A stretch of 64,000 bases of DNA from Saccharicrinis sp. UBA6048 (GTDB lineage: Bacteria; Bacteroidota; Bacteroidia; Bacteroidales; Marinilabiliaceae), in the NCBI GenBank assembly GCA_002429115.1, contig DIYS01000209.1, forward strand, positions 1 through 64,000, read 5' to 3'. A program made the position numbers and the translations under genes. Below are positions 17,611-25,875 of the stretch, in pieces (the first letter of the stretch is position 1; each line of letters opens with the position of its first letter). The notes under the pieces are model-generated. The model was given only the letters and a program-made list of their open reading frames with translations. It searched no databases and was not told where the DNA came from.

Positions 17611-17652
17611 GAACCCAAAACTCAGAACCCAAAACTCAGAACCCAAAACTCT
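17611..17652. repeat. Three tandem 14-bp repeats (heptamer pairs)
   Basis: Three copies of the 14-mer GAACCCAAAACTCA (17611, 17625, 17639; the last ends in T). Each is two 7-mers, GAACCCA and AAACTCA. The third copy runs to the last codon of the SDR gene on the other strand. The same word family, inverted, is found at 14008-14042. Confidence 0.85.
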
Positions 17653-18424
17653 ACAAAGTCGACTTAACAGCTCCTCCTTCAATGGCATATACCTGACCTG
17701 TTACAAATTCGGCAAGTGGTGACAGTAGCCAGGCAGCCAGGTTTCCTAAATACTCTGGGTTGCCAAATTGTTTGGCCGGAATGGCGTCTATAAACGCGGT
17801 TTTGGTCGATTCAAAATCCTGCCCTGTCATATTGGCTTTTTTCTCAATCAGGCGATTAATAGCGGCAGTATCGTGCGAACCTGGTGCAATCATGTTAAAG
17901 TTAATGTTTTGTCCACTTACTTCCTGTGATACAGTTTTCATCATGCCAACAACCGATAGACGAAGGGATGTGCTCAGAACCAGGTTTTCATATGGCTGTT
18001 TAACGGATGAACTTTCGATAAATACAAATCGTCCGTACTGTTTGTTTTTAAAATGAGAAAGTAGTTTTTGAGTCAATTCCACCTTCCACCTGAGCAGGTT
18101 ACGATAGGCTTCATCCCAATCCGACAAACGGGTTTCTTCAAATAGTTTGGCAGGCGGTCCTCCAGCATTTACAAGAATGCCCGATATATCTTTATCTACA
18201 GCAATGGCAGCTACCTGATTAATGGTCTCTGATGTGGTGATGTTACCTTTTAAAGGGATGAATTTTTCCTTGTATAAGCTTGTCATCTGGTCTAAGCCAC
18301 TTTGTTGTCTTGCAATACCTATTACGCAAGCACCATCTTTGATAAGGGCTTCTGCAGTAGTACGGCCAAATCCGGCCGTAGCGCCACAAACGATGAATGT
18401 ATGATTGTTGATGTGAAGATCCAT
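17651..18424 (-). CDS. SDR-family oxidoreductase-like protein without YxxxK
   Basis: Rossmann-fold short-chain dehydrogenase/reductase of 257 residues. The nucleotide motif is GATAGFG (14-20), followed by NAGGPP at about 87-91. The catalytic serine region IESSSVKQP is present (Ser138-140), but the expected Tyr and Lys thirteen and seventeen residues further are replaced: the stretch there reads LVLSTSLRLSVVG. Similar SDR subfamilies lacking YxxxK exist and may bind ligand or catalyse differently. The C terminus carries the ordinary GQVYAIEGG end. Annotation as a ketoacyl reductase would be unsafe. It is a single leftward gene. Confidence 0.82.
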   Translation of the reverse strand: MDLHINNHTFIVCGATAGFGRTTAEALIKDGACVIGIARQQSGLDQMTSLYKEKFIPLKGNITTSETINQVAAIAVDKDISGILVNAGGPPAKLFEETRLSDWDEAYRNLLRWKVELTQKLLSHFKNKQYGRFVFIESSSVKQPYENLVLSTSLRLSVVGMMKTVSQEVSGQNINFNMIAPGSHDTAAINRLIEKKANMTGQDFESTKTAFIDAIPAKQFGNPEYLGNLAAWLLSPLAEFVTGQVYAIEGGAVKSTL

Positions 18425-18499
18425 AGTTTAAAAAGTTTCATTTATTGACAAACTATGGTGGCTAAAAGTTTATGAAAGTCTCATTTAAATAAAAACAAA

Positions 18500-18525
18500 A
18501 ACCGTCCTGCAATGTAACAGAACGG
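18500..18525 (-). terminator. Intrinsic terminator downstream of the chemoreceptor gene
   Basis: Arms AACCGTCCTG and CAGAACGGTT (one internal mismatch) with an 8-nt loop. Leftward, the hairpin is followed by a T-rich run. It lies 58 bp after the stop of the gene at 18584. Confidence 0.75.
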
Positions 18526-18583
18526 TTAATTATTTATCCTTAACTATAAGGAGGGTTTCTTATGGGTATAAACTATTTGAACT

Positions 18584-19690
18584 TTACGATACAGTAAAGA
18601 AGTTCATTAGTTCGTTAAGTCGGTACGACTGATCTTTTAGCTGATGGGCGCTGGCTGCCATTTCTTCACCATTAGCACTTGTTTCCTGCGTCACTTTATT
18701 CAGTTCCTGAATAGATATAGAAATCTGATCCATAGCTTGTTTTTGTTCCATAGATCCGGTACTGATTTCGTCCACTAAGGAAGCTGTATTCTGCACTTCA
18801 GGTGCCATTTGACCTAAGGACTCTGTTGCTGTTTGAGCGTTGGTTAAGGCAGATGTTGCCAACTCCTGAATTGCTTCAGAGAATATTTTACTGCTATCTG
18901 CCAGTTTTTGTACTTCACTTGCTACAACAGAGAAACCTCTACCGTGCTCACCTGCTCTTGCGGCTTCAACAGAAGCGTTAAGCGAAAGGATTCTGGTGGC
19001 CTGACTGATTTGGTTAATCTTATCAATATTCTCGTAGATGTCTTTAATGGAGGTGTTGGTAGCTTTCGACTGGTTAAAATTCACTTCTATGCCATCGGCG
19101 GCTTTCATCGAAATATCTTTCGCCTTAATGGCATTTGCTGTGCTCTGATCAATGATAGAAACAGCTTCTTCGATAGAGCTGCTGATTTCTTCTGTCGACG
19201 CTGCCTGAACGCTGGTTCCATCAGCTAGAACCTGAGAAGTGTTTAAGAGTTGATCACTATGATTAACGAGTTCGCCCGAAACTTCTTTGATACCGGTGAC
19301 AATCTCACTTAATTTCTGGTCCATTTGCAGAATACTACGGCCAATTTTTCCAACCTCATTATTCTTATCCTTAATGTCATCAATATTGAAATTAGAAAGA
19401 TTACCATTGGACAACTCATCGAGCGCACTTTCAAGTCTTGCGAATGGTTTCTTTACAAATCTAGTCAGAACATAGAAGGTTGAGAACAGGCCACCAAGTG
19501 CCGGAACAAACATGATGTAGTTCCGGGTAATCGCAAACACATATGTTGTATATGCTAATGTTAAAATGGGGATAATCATTGCCATCGCTACTTGTTTGAC
19601 GATTGATTCTTTGCCGATATAGCTTGCGACCGGAACATAAACAATAGTACTCATTAATAATAGTAGCAGATACAACACATAGTGGTTCAT
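18584..19690 (-). CDS. Methyl-accepting chemotaxis-type receptor without a periplasmic sensor domain
   Basis: Receptor of 368 residues, much shorter than classical chemoreceptors. Three closely spaced hydrophobic segments fill residues 1-75 with no room for a periplasmic ligand-binding domain. A short HAMP-like linker ([18 protein letters not shown]) follows, then the cytoplasmic signalling coiled coil, with the hairpin tip [18 protein letters not shown] close to the canonical CheA/CheW-binding sequence. No CheR/CheB pentapeptide is seen at the C terminus (it ends LMNFFTVS). The gene starts 11 bp after the end of the upstream double-hot-dog gene, so both are probably one operon with the partner first. 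Its input may come from the membrane region or that partner. Confidence 0.88.
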   Translation of the reverse strand: MNHYVLYLLLLLMSTIVYVPVASYIGKESIVKQVAMAMIIPILTLAYTTYVFAITRNYIMFVPALGGLFSTFYVLTRFVKKPFARLESALDELSNGNLSNFNIDDIKDKNNEVGKIGRSILQMDQKLSEIVTGIKEVSGELVNHSDQLLNTSQVLADGTSVQAASTEEISSSIEEAVSIIDQSTANAIKAKDISMKAADGIEVNFNQSKATNTSIKDIYENIDKINQISQATRILSLNASVEAARAGEHGRGFSVVASEVQKLADSSKIFSEAIQELATSALTNAQTATESLGQMAPEVQNTASLVDEISTGSMEQKQAMDQISISIQELNKVTQETSANGEEMAASAHQLKDQSYRLNELMNFFTVS

Positions 19691-19701
19691 AATGAAAAAT
19701 T

Positions 19702-20619
19702 TTATTCGATAAAGCAGCTTACTTTAGCCGCATAATCATTGTTAAGGTTGTTTTTAAATGCAAAAACATCTATTATATCAGAATAATCTTCCGATAAATC
19801 ACGAGATAAACTTCTGATGTCCATAGTCTCTCCGGCAAAAATAAATGATTTTGCTTCCACCTTTACGTTCTTAATTCGTATTTGTTTCAAATTATTTTCA
19901 CTACATGATTTTTGCATTGCGGCAACATAAATTAGAACCTGTGCAATACGAGCGACCGGAAGTGCCGGATAATCTACGAAGTGACCTACGCATACATCTC
20001 TTGATATGGTTCCCAGGCTTGCTGTGCAGCAGTTTTCAGATGTAATTATATCGTTTAATGATATTTGATCTTTGTACGGATTAAATTGAGCATTATTAAT
20101 TGTTTCTTGCTTGTGTTCATTGAACATACGCTCAAAAACTGCAGTTGTTAATACTGAATATTCTACAGTTATACGATAAATGATACGTCCGTCAACGGTA
20201 GTCAAATAGCCTGTGGCTTCAGCTTTTCGTCTGTTAAATTTAGTTGTTGACATATGTCCAATATGAACAATATCATCATATGGATCTAAATCAACGCGAT
20301 ATACATCGGCCTTAGTTGCTAAGTAATAATGTTTCTCCTTAACCGGGTTGGTATTTGCAATGGCCAGGGAGCCCAGTATTGCCAAATGTCTGCCGGCTTC
20401 GGAATACGACATCCCTGTTGGTTCGTTGGGAAAATCTAATTGTTTTGTTACTACAGCTTTAATTGTATCACCGTCATTGGCAATGCCTTCGAGGGCGTAA
20501 TACGGTTCTGTAACCTCAATCAGGCGCTTTAATTCATTTTCAAAAACTTCATTACATGATAGTTTGGCTTTTTGTTCTTCAGTTACACTCGTTAAAGATT
20601 CTGATAAAGTTTGATTCAT
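19702..20619 (-). CDS. Double-hot-dog-like protein of unknown function, operonic with a chemoreceptor
   Basis: Soluble protein of 305 residues that I cannot place in a named family. The segment [19 protein letters not shown] (211-229) resembles the active-site helix of FabA/FabZ-type hot-dog dehydratases (H-F-x3-P-x2-P-V). The first half contains a similar helix, [18 protein letters not shown] (71-88), followed by strands ([27 protein letters not shown]), so the whole may be two fused hot-dog domains. Such folds bind acyl-CoA or acyl-ACP thioesters. There is no signal peptide. It precedes the sensor-less chemoreceptor by 11 bp. A role in fatty-acyl sensing is inference. Confidence 0.6.
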   Translation of the reverse strand: MNQTLSESLTSVTEEQKAKLSCNEVFENELKRLIEVTEPYYALEGIANDGDTIKAVVTKQLDFPNEPTGMSYSEAGRHLAILGSLAIANTNPVKEKHYYLATKADVYRVDLDPYDDIVHIGHMSTTKFNRRKAEATGYLTTVDGRIIYRITVEYSVLTTAVFERMFNEHKQETINNAQFNPYKDQISLNDIITSENCCTASLGTISRDVCVGHFVDYPALPVARIAQVLIYVAAMQKSCSENNLKQIRIKNVKVEAKSFIFAGETMDIRSLSRDLSEDYSDIIDVFAFKNNLNNDYAAKVSCFIE

Positions 20620-21201
20620 TTGATGGTGTTTATAAAATTAATATAATGTAGATATGCAGTTTGATATCTATGGATTATTCTTTTTTAAATACTATTCTTA
20701 ATGCCTTATAATATAAGGTAAAATGAGTGTGTGATGATTTGTATTAAATCACATCCTCTAATATATAATGTTACTGGCAGAAATAATATAATAAATAAGA
20801 AAAGTAATTAACAATTAACATACATCAGACGAATGTCAATTTAGACTTAATTAATCATGTACTAAAAAATATGATATGATTATAAAAGAGTGCAATAAAA
20901 GTATCAGTAAAATAGAGTAATGAGAAATTGAGATGTGTTGGACTTGTGTGTTTATGATTAATGAAATGGTTATGTTAATATTAGTGGTTTAGCTCCAAAT
21001 GCAATAAAAAGTTCTGTTTAAATAGTATTCTTCCAATTTTTGGTTGACTAATAAGGAGCTCTAATTAACACTTATCCTTCAATGCGAAATGGAATATTGG
21101 AGTAAACAGGGATGAAGAAAGCGCAATTTGTATGCTGACTAAGGTCAATTCTTGAGTACAGTATGTCGTTAATCAGGATTTAATAATAGAGCAATATAAC
21201 G
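20620..21201. other. Long AT-rich noncoding gap
   Basis: About 580 bp without a credible ORF on either strand. It contains a perfect 7-bp inverted repeat TAGATAT/ATATCTA (20649-20655 and 20664-20670) 30-50 bp upstream of the hot-dog gene start, and no RNA gene that I recognise. It should hold the promoter of the hot-dog/chemoreceptor operon. Confidence 0.6.
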
Positions 21202-21579
21202 CTAAGAGTATGCTACTATAAGAAAAATGGCAGAAGCTACTTTTTTTTTACTTGATTTTGCGAGTGGATTGAAATCAAGGCAATATTGAATCCATTCATC
21301 AAGTTGTTCGTCCATATCAATGCCATGAGGCTCAATCATTATAAAGCCTTTCATTGTGCGGCCTGTGAAATCCATTGGTTTGGCACCATCCTTACCAAGT
21401 AACTCGGTGTATTTCTCAGGTGCTACACGCGCCATTAAGTCATTTTTAACGATACCAACGCACATTTTGTCGTCGATCATAAAGCATAATCCACCCATCA
21501 TTGTCTTCTCTATATAAGTGGTGTTTTTACCTTTTAGCGATTGTCTGATTCTGTCTGCTAAATGTTCGTCGTATGCCAT
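21202..21579 (-). CDS. TfoX N-terminal-domain protein
   Basis: Small protein of 125 residues matching the TfoX/Sxy N-terminal domain: MAYDEHLADRIRQSL, then TYIEKTMMGGLCFMIDDKMCVGI and the end FIMIEPHG. It lacks the C-terminal TfoX domain of the proteobacterial competence regulator. Stand-alone versions are common and of unclear role, so competence regulation should not be assumed. It ends in a Lys-rich stretch and a hydrophobic tail (SAIFLIVAYS). It lies 6 bp after the patatin gene on the same strand and may be its last co-transcribed gene. Confidence 0.88.
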   Translation of the reverse strand: MAYDEHLADRIRQSLKGKNTTYIEKTMMGGLCFMIDDKMCVGIVKNDLMARVAPEKYTELLGKDGAKPMDFTGRTMKGFIMIEPHGIDMDEQLDEWIQYCLDFNPLAKSSKKKVASAIFLIVAYS

Positions 21580-21585
21580 AATGTA

Positions 21586-23856
21586 TCAATTAAATGGGAA
21601 TCCTATTCCTATGTATGAGCGTGGTTTCCAATCGTCCAAATTGGTACCCATGCCAATGGTTATCGGACCAATTAAGCTGTTTATTGATATGCCACCCCCA
21701 AAACCAATAATGTAGTCATTCGGACCGAGAAAGAATTGTTCATTGCTAAATGTTGTCTGACCGAATTGTGGAGCCATAATACCATTGACGATAGCATGTG
21801 CATAAATCTGTGTCGTGATGTTGAAGTTAAATGAGAAGCTTGCTAATCCGTAATTTTCAGCAATTTTCTCACGATAGTTCAAGCCGGTAAATGGTGCGTC
21901 ACCGGTACTTGTATTATAAACAGTTCCTCCGATATAATGCATGTCAAAGAAGGGGGCATTGGCCGAGAAGGCGGCTAGTGCGATGTCTGTTTTCAGGTAG
22001 ATTGATTTCGAAAGAGTGGTGCTAAGTGTATACTTTAATGAGCCAGATAAGTATCTATCATCAGGAATGTTAATGTATGGCTCTATTATAGCTTTAGCTG
22101 CCTGAGGTCCTTTGTAATACTGGTAAGCATTAAAGTTCACTTTGCAATTTAAATGAAGGTGATGTCCCTTGGTGGCAAAGTAGCGTTTGTTAAGTGTGTT
22201 TCTGTCTGCTATTAATGAGGCGTACACAAAACCATTTCCAAAACGATCTATTCCCTCGTCAAATATATCAGATAATCCGGATGATTGACTTACGCGAACT
22301 TCCTCCCAATCCACCTTGGCATAGAAGATGGTTCTGGTTTTGTATGATAGAAAGATTCCGGCACCTCCGGTTGCCCGGTAGTAATTTAACGTTCCGGCAG
22401 TTTTAAGGTTGTTTTGGTATATTGGTAAGGGGGTGCGCTCAAAGTATCCATCTCCAATAAAACCTGTTGACTGTTGTTCACCGAGGTAGGCAATCATCTC
22501 GCCATGTGCCCTTGGAATTTCAGAAATGTCTGCTGTTAACGACAAACGGCTGTTTTTAAAAAGGATATTACGGAAGGTTAGGTTGGAAATGATACCGGCT
22601 TTTAATTCATTGTCGTAATGTATGGAAAATTTTGCCTGTGCCAGATTGGCTTCTTCCGTATTAAAAATAAGAGTATAGGTTGAATCGGATCGTTGCAAAT
22701 CGTAGGTAATTGAGTTGTAAAAGCGTGTACCTATTAGCCGGCGTATGCCACGATTTATATTTTCCCTGCTGACGGTATCGCCTTCATGTATCCCCAGTTT
22801 GGTTAGGAAATAGCTCTTAGATACATGCTCGCGATTATTGATTTTTATGTCGGATATTACCACCTGCTTATCTGTAAAGCATAGATTCTTTTCGCTTGTT
22901 GTTTTAAACTGATTAACTGAATCAGCCAGGTGATACAATTCTTCTTTAAGCTTAAGAGCTGCCTGTTCGCCACGTTCAACAATTGAAGAGCCGTCCAAAA
23001 AACTAGCGCTTGTATAAGGATGCAATTCAGGTGTTATCAAGTAGTCTGTTTCGTTAATGGATTCTTCCAAAACAATACTGCTTCCAATCATGGCCGAGGT
23101 CATAAGGATTTCGGTAATGCTTTTCAGATCATCAATCTTAGGTTTGTCGCTGGTGCCTACATTAACGCCGATGATGATATCGGCACCCATGTCGCGACAC
23201 AGTTTTACCGGAAAGTTATCCATTACACCGCCATCCACCAGGTACATACTGTCTTTTTCAACGGGCGTAAAAACCGAAGGAATAGCCATACTTGCCCGCA
23301 TGGCTTCAGACAAGTCGCCCTCCTTAAAGATGTATGGTTTTCCATCCACCAGGTCAACTGCCACGCAGCGGAATGGAATGGGTAAATCATCGAAGCTATG
23401 ACATGATGAAACGTGCCAGGTTAAATCTGATAAAAGTTCTGAGATTCGCTGACCACGGACCATGCCGGGAGGTAATTGTAATCCTTTTTTAGTAATATCG
23501 AACGATAATTGAAAGCGGTTGTAGTCAGATTTTTCTTCAGGTACTACATCGCTTAATGGAATCTGATCACTCAAAACAACAGTCCAGTCAATAGCATTGA
23601 CGATTGAATCGAGTTCATAGGCTGAATAGCCCGATGCATATAATCCACCAATAATACTTCCCATGCTGGTTCCTGTAATATAATCCGGACGTATGCCTGC
23701 ATCTTCAAGTACTTTTAATACACCGATGTGCGCGAGGCCTTTAGCTCCACCACCACTAAGTACCAAGCCAATTTTTGGCCGATTCGGCATATCCTGTGAA
23801 GTAACCTGATGCGATAAGCAAAGTGTTAATAGTAGTATCAGGTTTAGGTTTTTCAT
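21586..23856 (-). CDS. Patatin-like phospholipase with outer-membrane barrel
   Basis: Protein of 756 residues with a signal peptide (MKNLNLILLLTLCLSHQVTS). The patatin domain follows: oxyanion-hole GGGAKG at 35-40, nucleophile Ser64 in GTSMG and the catalytic Asp208 in DGG, forming a Ser-Asp dyad. A POTRA-like segment (about 325-410, DIKINNREHVSK) and a C-terminal beta barrel of the BamA/TpsB type (ending SYIGIGFPFN) come next. This is the PlpD/type Vd-like arrangement, so the lipase should be exported or surface-exposed by its own barrel. It is between the TylF-like and TfoX-like genes with 6-bp gaps, probably one transcript. Confidence 0.92.
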   Translation of the reverse strand: MKNLNLILLLTLCLSHQVTSQDMPNRPKIGLVLSGGGAKGLAHIGVLKVLEDAGIRPDYITGTSMGSIIGGLYASGYSAYELDSIVNAIDWTVVLSDQIPLSDVVPEEKSDYNRFQLSFDITKKGLQLPPGMVRGQRISELLSDLTWHVSSCHSFDDLPIPFRCVAVDLVDGKPYIFKEGDLSEAMRASMAIPSVFTPVEKDSMYLVDGGVMDNFPVKLCRDMGADIIIGVNVGTSDKPKIDDLKSITEILMTSAMIGSSIVLEESINETDYLITPELHPYTSASFLDGSSIVERGEQAALKLKEELYHLADSVNQFKTTSEKNLCFTDKQVVISDIKINNREHVSKSYFLTKLGIHEGDTVSRENINRGIRRLIGTRFYNSITYDLQRSDSTYTLIFNTEEANLAQAKFSIHYDNELKAGIISNLTFRNILFKNSRLSLTADISEIPRAHGEMIAYLGEQQSTGFIGDGYFERTPLPIYQNNLKTAGTLNYYRATGGAGIFLSYKTRTIFYAKVDWEEVRVSQSSGLSDIFDEGIDRFGNGFVYASLIADRNTLNKRYFATKGHHLHLNCKVNFNAYQYYKGPQAAKAIIEPYINIPDDRYLSGSLKYTLSTTLSKSIYLKTDIALAAFSANAPFFDMHYIGGTVYNTSTGDAPFTGLNYREKIAENYGLASFSFNFNITTQIYAHAIVNGIMAPQFGQTTFSNEQFFLGPNDYIIGFGGGISINSLIGPITIGMGTNLDDWKPRSYIGIGFPFN

Positions 23857-23862
23857 AAAGTA

Positions 23863-24603
23863 CTATTGACTATTACGAATTAAAATTACAGATCCATACA
23901 TGTCTGGTAATTCAACAAATACCTCAGGGATATGTTGCTCAAATTCTTCAATGGCCTTTTGTACACCGTCCCAATTGTGATTATAATCGTGAATAATTAT
24001 CGCTCCGCGTGATGCCAGCTTGGGATAGAAATAGTTTAACGCGTCGATGGTTGATTGGTACAAGTCGGCATCTATATGAACCAGCGAATATTGCTCTTCT
24101 TTAATTGCACGGGCTGTTTCCGGAAATATCCCTTCTTTAATGATAAGGCGCTTGTTGTCCCCGTCGATAAACTTTAATACTTCTTCAGGAGAGGTATTGT
24201 CAAATTTTACAGTTTGGGGCCTTACTACACCATCACAATCTTCTTTTATTACCTGCTTTGGTAAGCCACTGAAGCTATCGAACAGGTAAAATGTGCGATC
24301 AGGCAGCATGTGATGAATTAATTTTGCAGTTTCACCTTTGTAGACGCCCAATTCGGCAATTGCGCCTTGAATATTCTCTTTTTTAATTCTTTTTAATTGG
24401 TACCAAAGCGAATAAAAACGGATTTTATCCTTAAAGCTTCGTTCGTGTTTTAAAATTACTTTGGAATGCTCTTTTTTCTTTTGTGCATCGAGCCAGGCAA
24501 ATGGCTTAAAAAGTTTATGAGTATAAAAGCTCCAGAAATAGCTAAGGGCCATCAAGGCTACCAGGTTAATCAATAGTAAATTGAGGAATTGTAAGAGTGT
24601 CAT
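23863..24603 (-). CDS. TylF/macrocin-type O-methyltransferase-like protein
   Basis: SAM-dependent methyltransferase-like protein of 246 residues. One N-terminal transmembrane helix (LNLLLINLVALMALSYFW) anchors it, then a class I fold: AIAELGVYKGETAKLIHH (motif I), FYLFDSFSGLP (motif post-I), LVHIDADLYQSTIDALNYF and GAIIIHDYNH with the metal-ligand Asp/His typical of the TylF family. TylF members methylate sugars or polyketides; here there are no sugar or antibiotic genes nearby, so the substrate is unknown. It is first in a probable three-gene leftward run with the patatin and TfoX-like genes. Confidence 0.85.
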   Translation of the reverse strand: MTLLQFLNLLLINLVALMALSYFWSFYTHKLFKPFAWLDAQKKKEHSKVILKHERSFKDKIRFYSLWYQLKRIKKENIQGAIAELGVYKGETAKLIHHMLPDRTFYLFDSFSGLPKQVIKEDCDGVVRPQTVKFDNTSPEEVLKFIDGDNKRLIIKEGIFPETARAIKEEQYSLVHIDADLYQSTIDALNYFYPKLASRGAIIIHDYNHNWDGVQKAIEEFEQHIPEVFVELPDMYGSVILIRNSQ

Positions 24604-24736
24604 CGAGATTGCATTTAGGTATAAGCAAATATAAATTAAATTTCAGCGATTCAGTTTGAAAAATGCATCAAGTGATTAAAACTTCAACTAAGTATTGGTT
24701 TTTGGTATTAAACGGACATACGATTAAAATCCAGAT

Positions 24737-24791
24737 AAATTATTGTTTTTCGATAATTATTTGTAAGATTATTATCGAAAAACAATAATTT
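24737..24791. promoter_or_regulatory. Perfect 21-bp inverted repeat ahead of DUF2975-HTH
   Basis: Arms at 24737-24757 and 24771-24791 are exact reverse complements, with a 13-nt spacer, ending 6 bp before the DUF2975 start codon. Each arm is itself a near-palindrome of form TTATyG-N5-CrATAA, so the repeat looks like two operators in opposite orientation for a dimeric regulator, plausibly the HTH protein encoded two genes down. It could also fold as a long RNA hairpin over the ribosome-binding region. Confidence 0.6.
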
Positions 24792-24797
24792 GAGAAG

Positions 24798-25643
24798 ATG
24801 ATGAAAAATCGAAAGGGTATTTTTTCACTCTTATTAAGAGTTGCAAATGCGGGCTCCTGGTTATGCTTGCTAGTCTTATTATTATCTATTGCATCCGATG
24901 TTTTTACAGATGACGGAACCATAGGTTCAGTTGAGATTGGCAATCATCACTCTAAAGGTTACGCAATTCCGGTAAAAGTTAATATCAATTATGCGGATTC
25001 AGTCTTGGTGTATGGCAAAGGAGACCTGAAGCAAGGTGCATATGGAGGTAATTTCTCTTATTATGGACGAAATAATGAAATTATGGATAGCTTACGACAG
25101 GAGGCTCTTCTGGGTGGATGCAAACTTGAGTCGAAAACGTATAATAAAATAAGGACGTATCCATTTTACCAAAAGGAAAATAAAGCAAATTGGACCTACC
25201 ATTCATTTACGAATCTTGATGGTTATTTGTTGGCCAATACAACAGATTGGATGTTAAAAGCTTTGTTGGTAATTTATTCATACCTCCCAATGCTTTTTCT
25301 TGTTTTTATTTTTTATCTCCTATCTGAATTATTCAATCATTTGAGGGAAAAATTATCTTTTACGAAGCATGTATATGCGACCGTCAACAGAACTGGGATT
25401 CTAATAATCGCCTTTGTAGTATTTCGCTTTTTAGCATCAATAGTATTGGGTATGTCTTCACAAAACATCCTTTTTGAATCAGTCACTGATGGTATCCCAA
25501 CAGATATGCCAATAAGGTTGTCAATTAATCCTCGTATTGTATTTAATTTCACGCTATTTATAGTTGGATTATCTTTATGGGGCTTTGGTGCTTTATTTAA
25601 AAAGGGTGCTTCAATGGAATCGGAAAATAATTTAACCATCTGA
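24798..25643 (+). CDS. DUF2975 membrane protein
   Basis: Membrane protein of 281 residues. An N-terminal helix (SWLCLLVLLLSIASDVF) is followed by an extracytoplasmic region of about 125 residues and then three helices (ALLVIYSYLPMLFLVFIFY, TGILIIAFVVFRFLASIVLG, IVFNFTLFIVGLSLWGFGAL). This matches DUF2975, a family nearly always encoded beside a small Cro/CI-type HTH protein, as here (the next gene starts 1 bp after the stop). The extracytoplasmic region is larger than in the compact DUF2975 members I know. It is probably a sensor or inhibitor of the partner regulator; this is inference. Confidence 0.85.
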   Translation: MMKNRKGIFSLLLRVANAGSWLCLLVLLLSIASDVFTDDGTIGSVEIGNHHSKGYAIPVKVNINYADSVLVYGKGDLKQGAYGGNFSYYGRNNEIMDSLRQEALLGGCKLESKTYNKIRTYPFYQKENKANWTYHSFTNLDGYLLANTTDWMLKALLVIYSYLPMLFLVFIFYLLSELFNHLREKLSFTKHVYATVNRTGILIIAFVVFRFLASIVLGMSSQNILFESVTDGIPTDMPIRLSINPRIVFNFTLFIVGLSLWGFGALFKKGASMESENNLTI

Positions 25644-25644
25644 T

Positions 25645-25863
25645 ATGCCAATAATCATTAATCTGGATAAAATGCTGCAAAAACGCAATATGAAAAGTGC
25701 AGAATTAGCAGCTCTGGTGGGTATTACAACGGCAAATCTGTCAATTTTAAAAACTGGGAAAGCAAAGGCTATTCGCTTTTCAACTTTAGAATCTATTTGT
25801 GAAGTGCTTAATTGTCAGCCAGGTGATATCCTTGAGTATGTGCAAAAAGATAGTAAACTCTAA
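25645..25863 (+). CDS. Small HTH transcription regulator (Xre/YozG type)
   Basis: Regulator of 72 residues made almost entirely of one helix-turn-helix domain: MPIIINLDKMLQKRNMKS, AELAALVGITTANLSILKTGK (recognition helix region) and FSTLESICEVLNCQPGDILEY. It is the standard partner of DUF2975 proteins. The start codon follows the DUF2975 stop by 1 bp, so the two are translationally coupled. It is a plausible binder of the paired palindromes at 24737-24791, making the operon autoregulated; that is inference. Confidence 0.92.
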   Translation: MPIIINLDKMLQKRNMKSAELAALVGITTANLSILKTGKAKAIRFSTLESICEVLNCQPGDILEYVQKDSKL

Positions 25864-25875
25864 ATATTTGAAACA

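Noticed and set aside
24740..24943. 67-codon leftward frame over the inverted repeat
   Set aside because: Overlaps the start of the DUF2975 gene, whose identity and HTH partner are clear; its own product is low-complexity.
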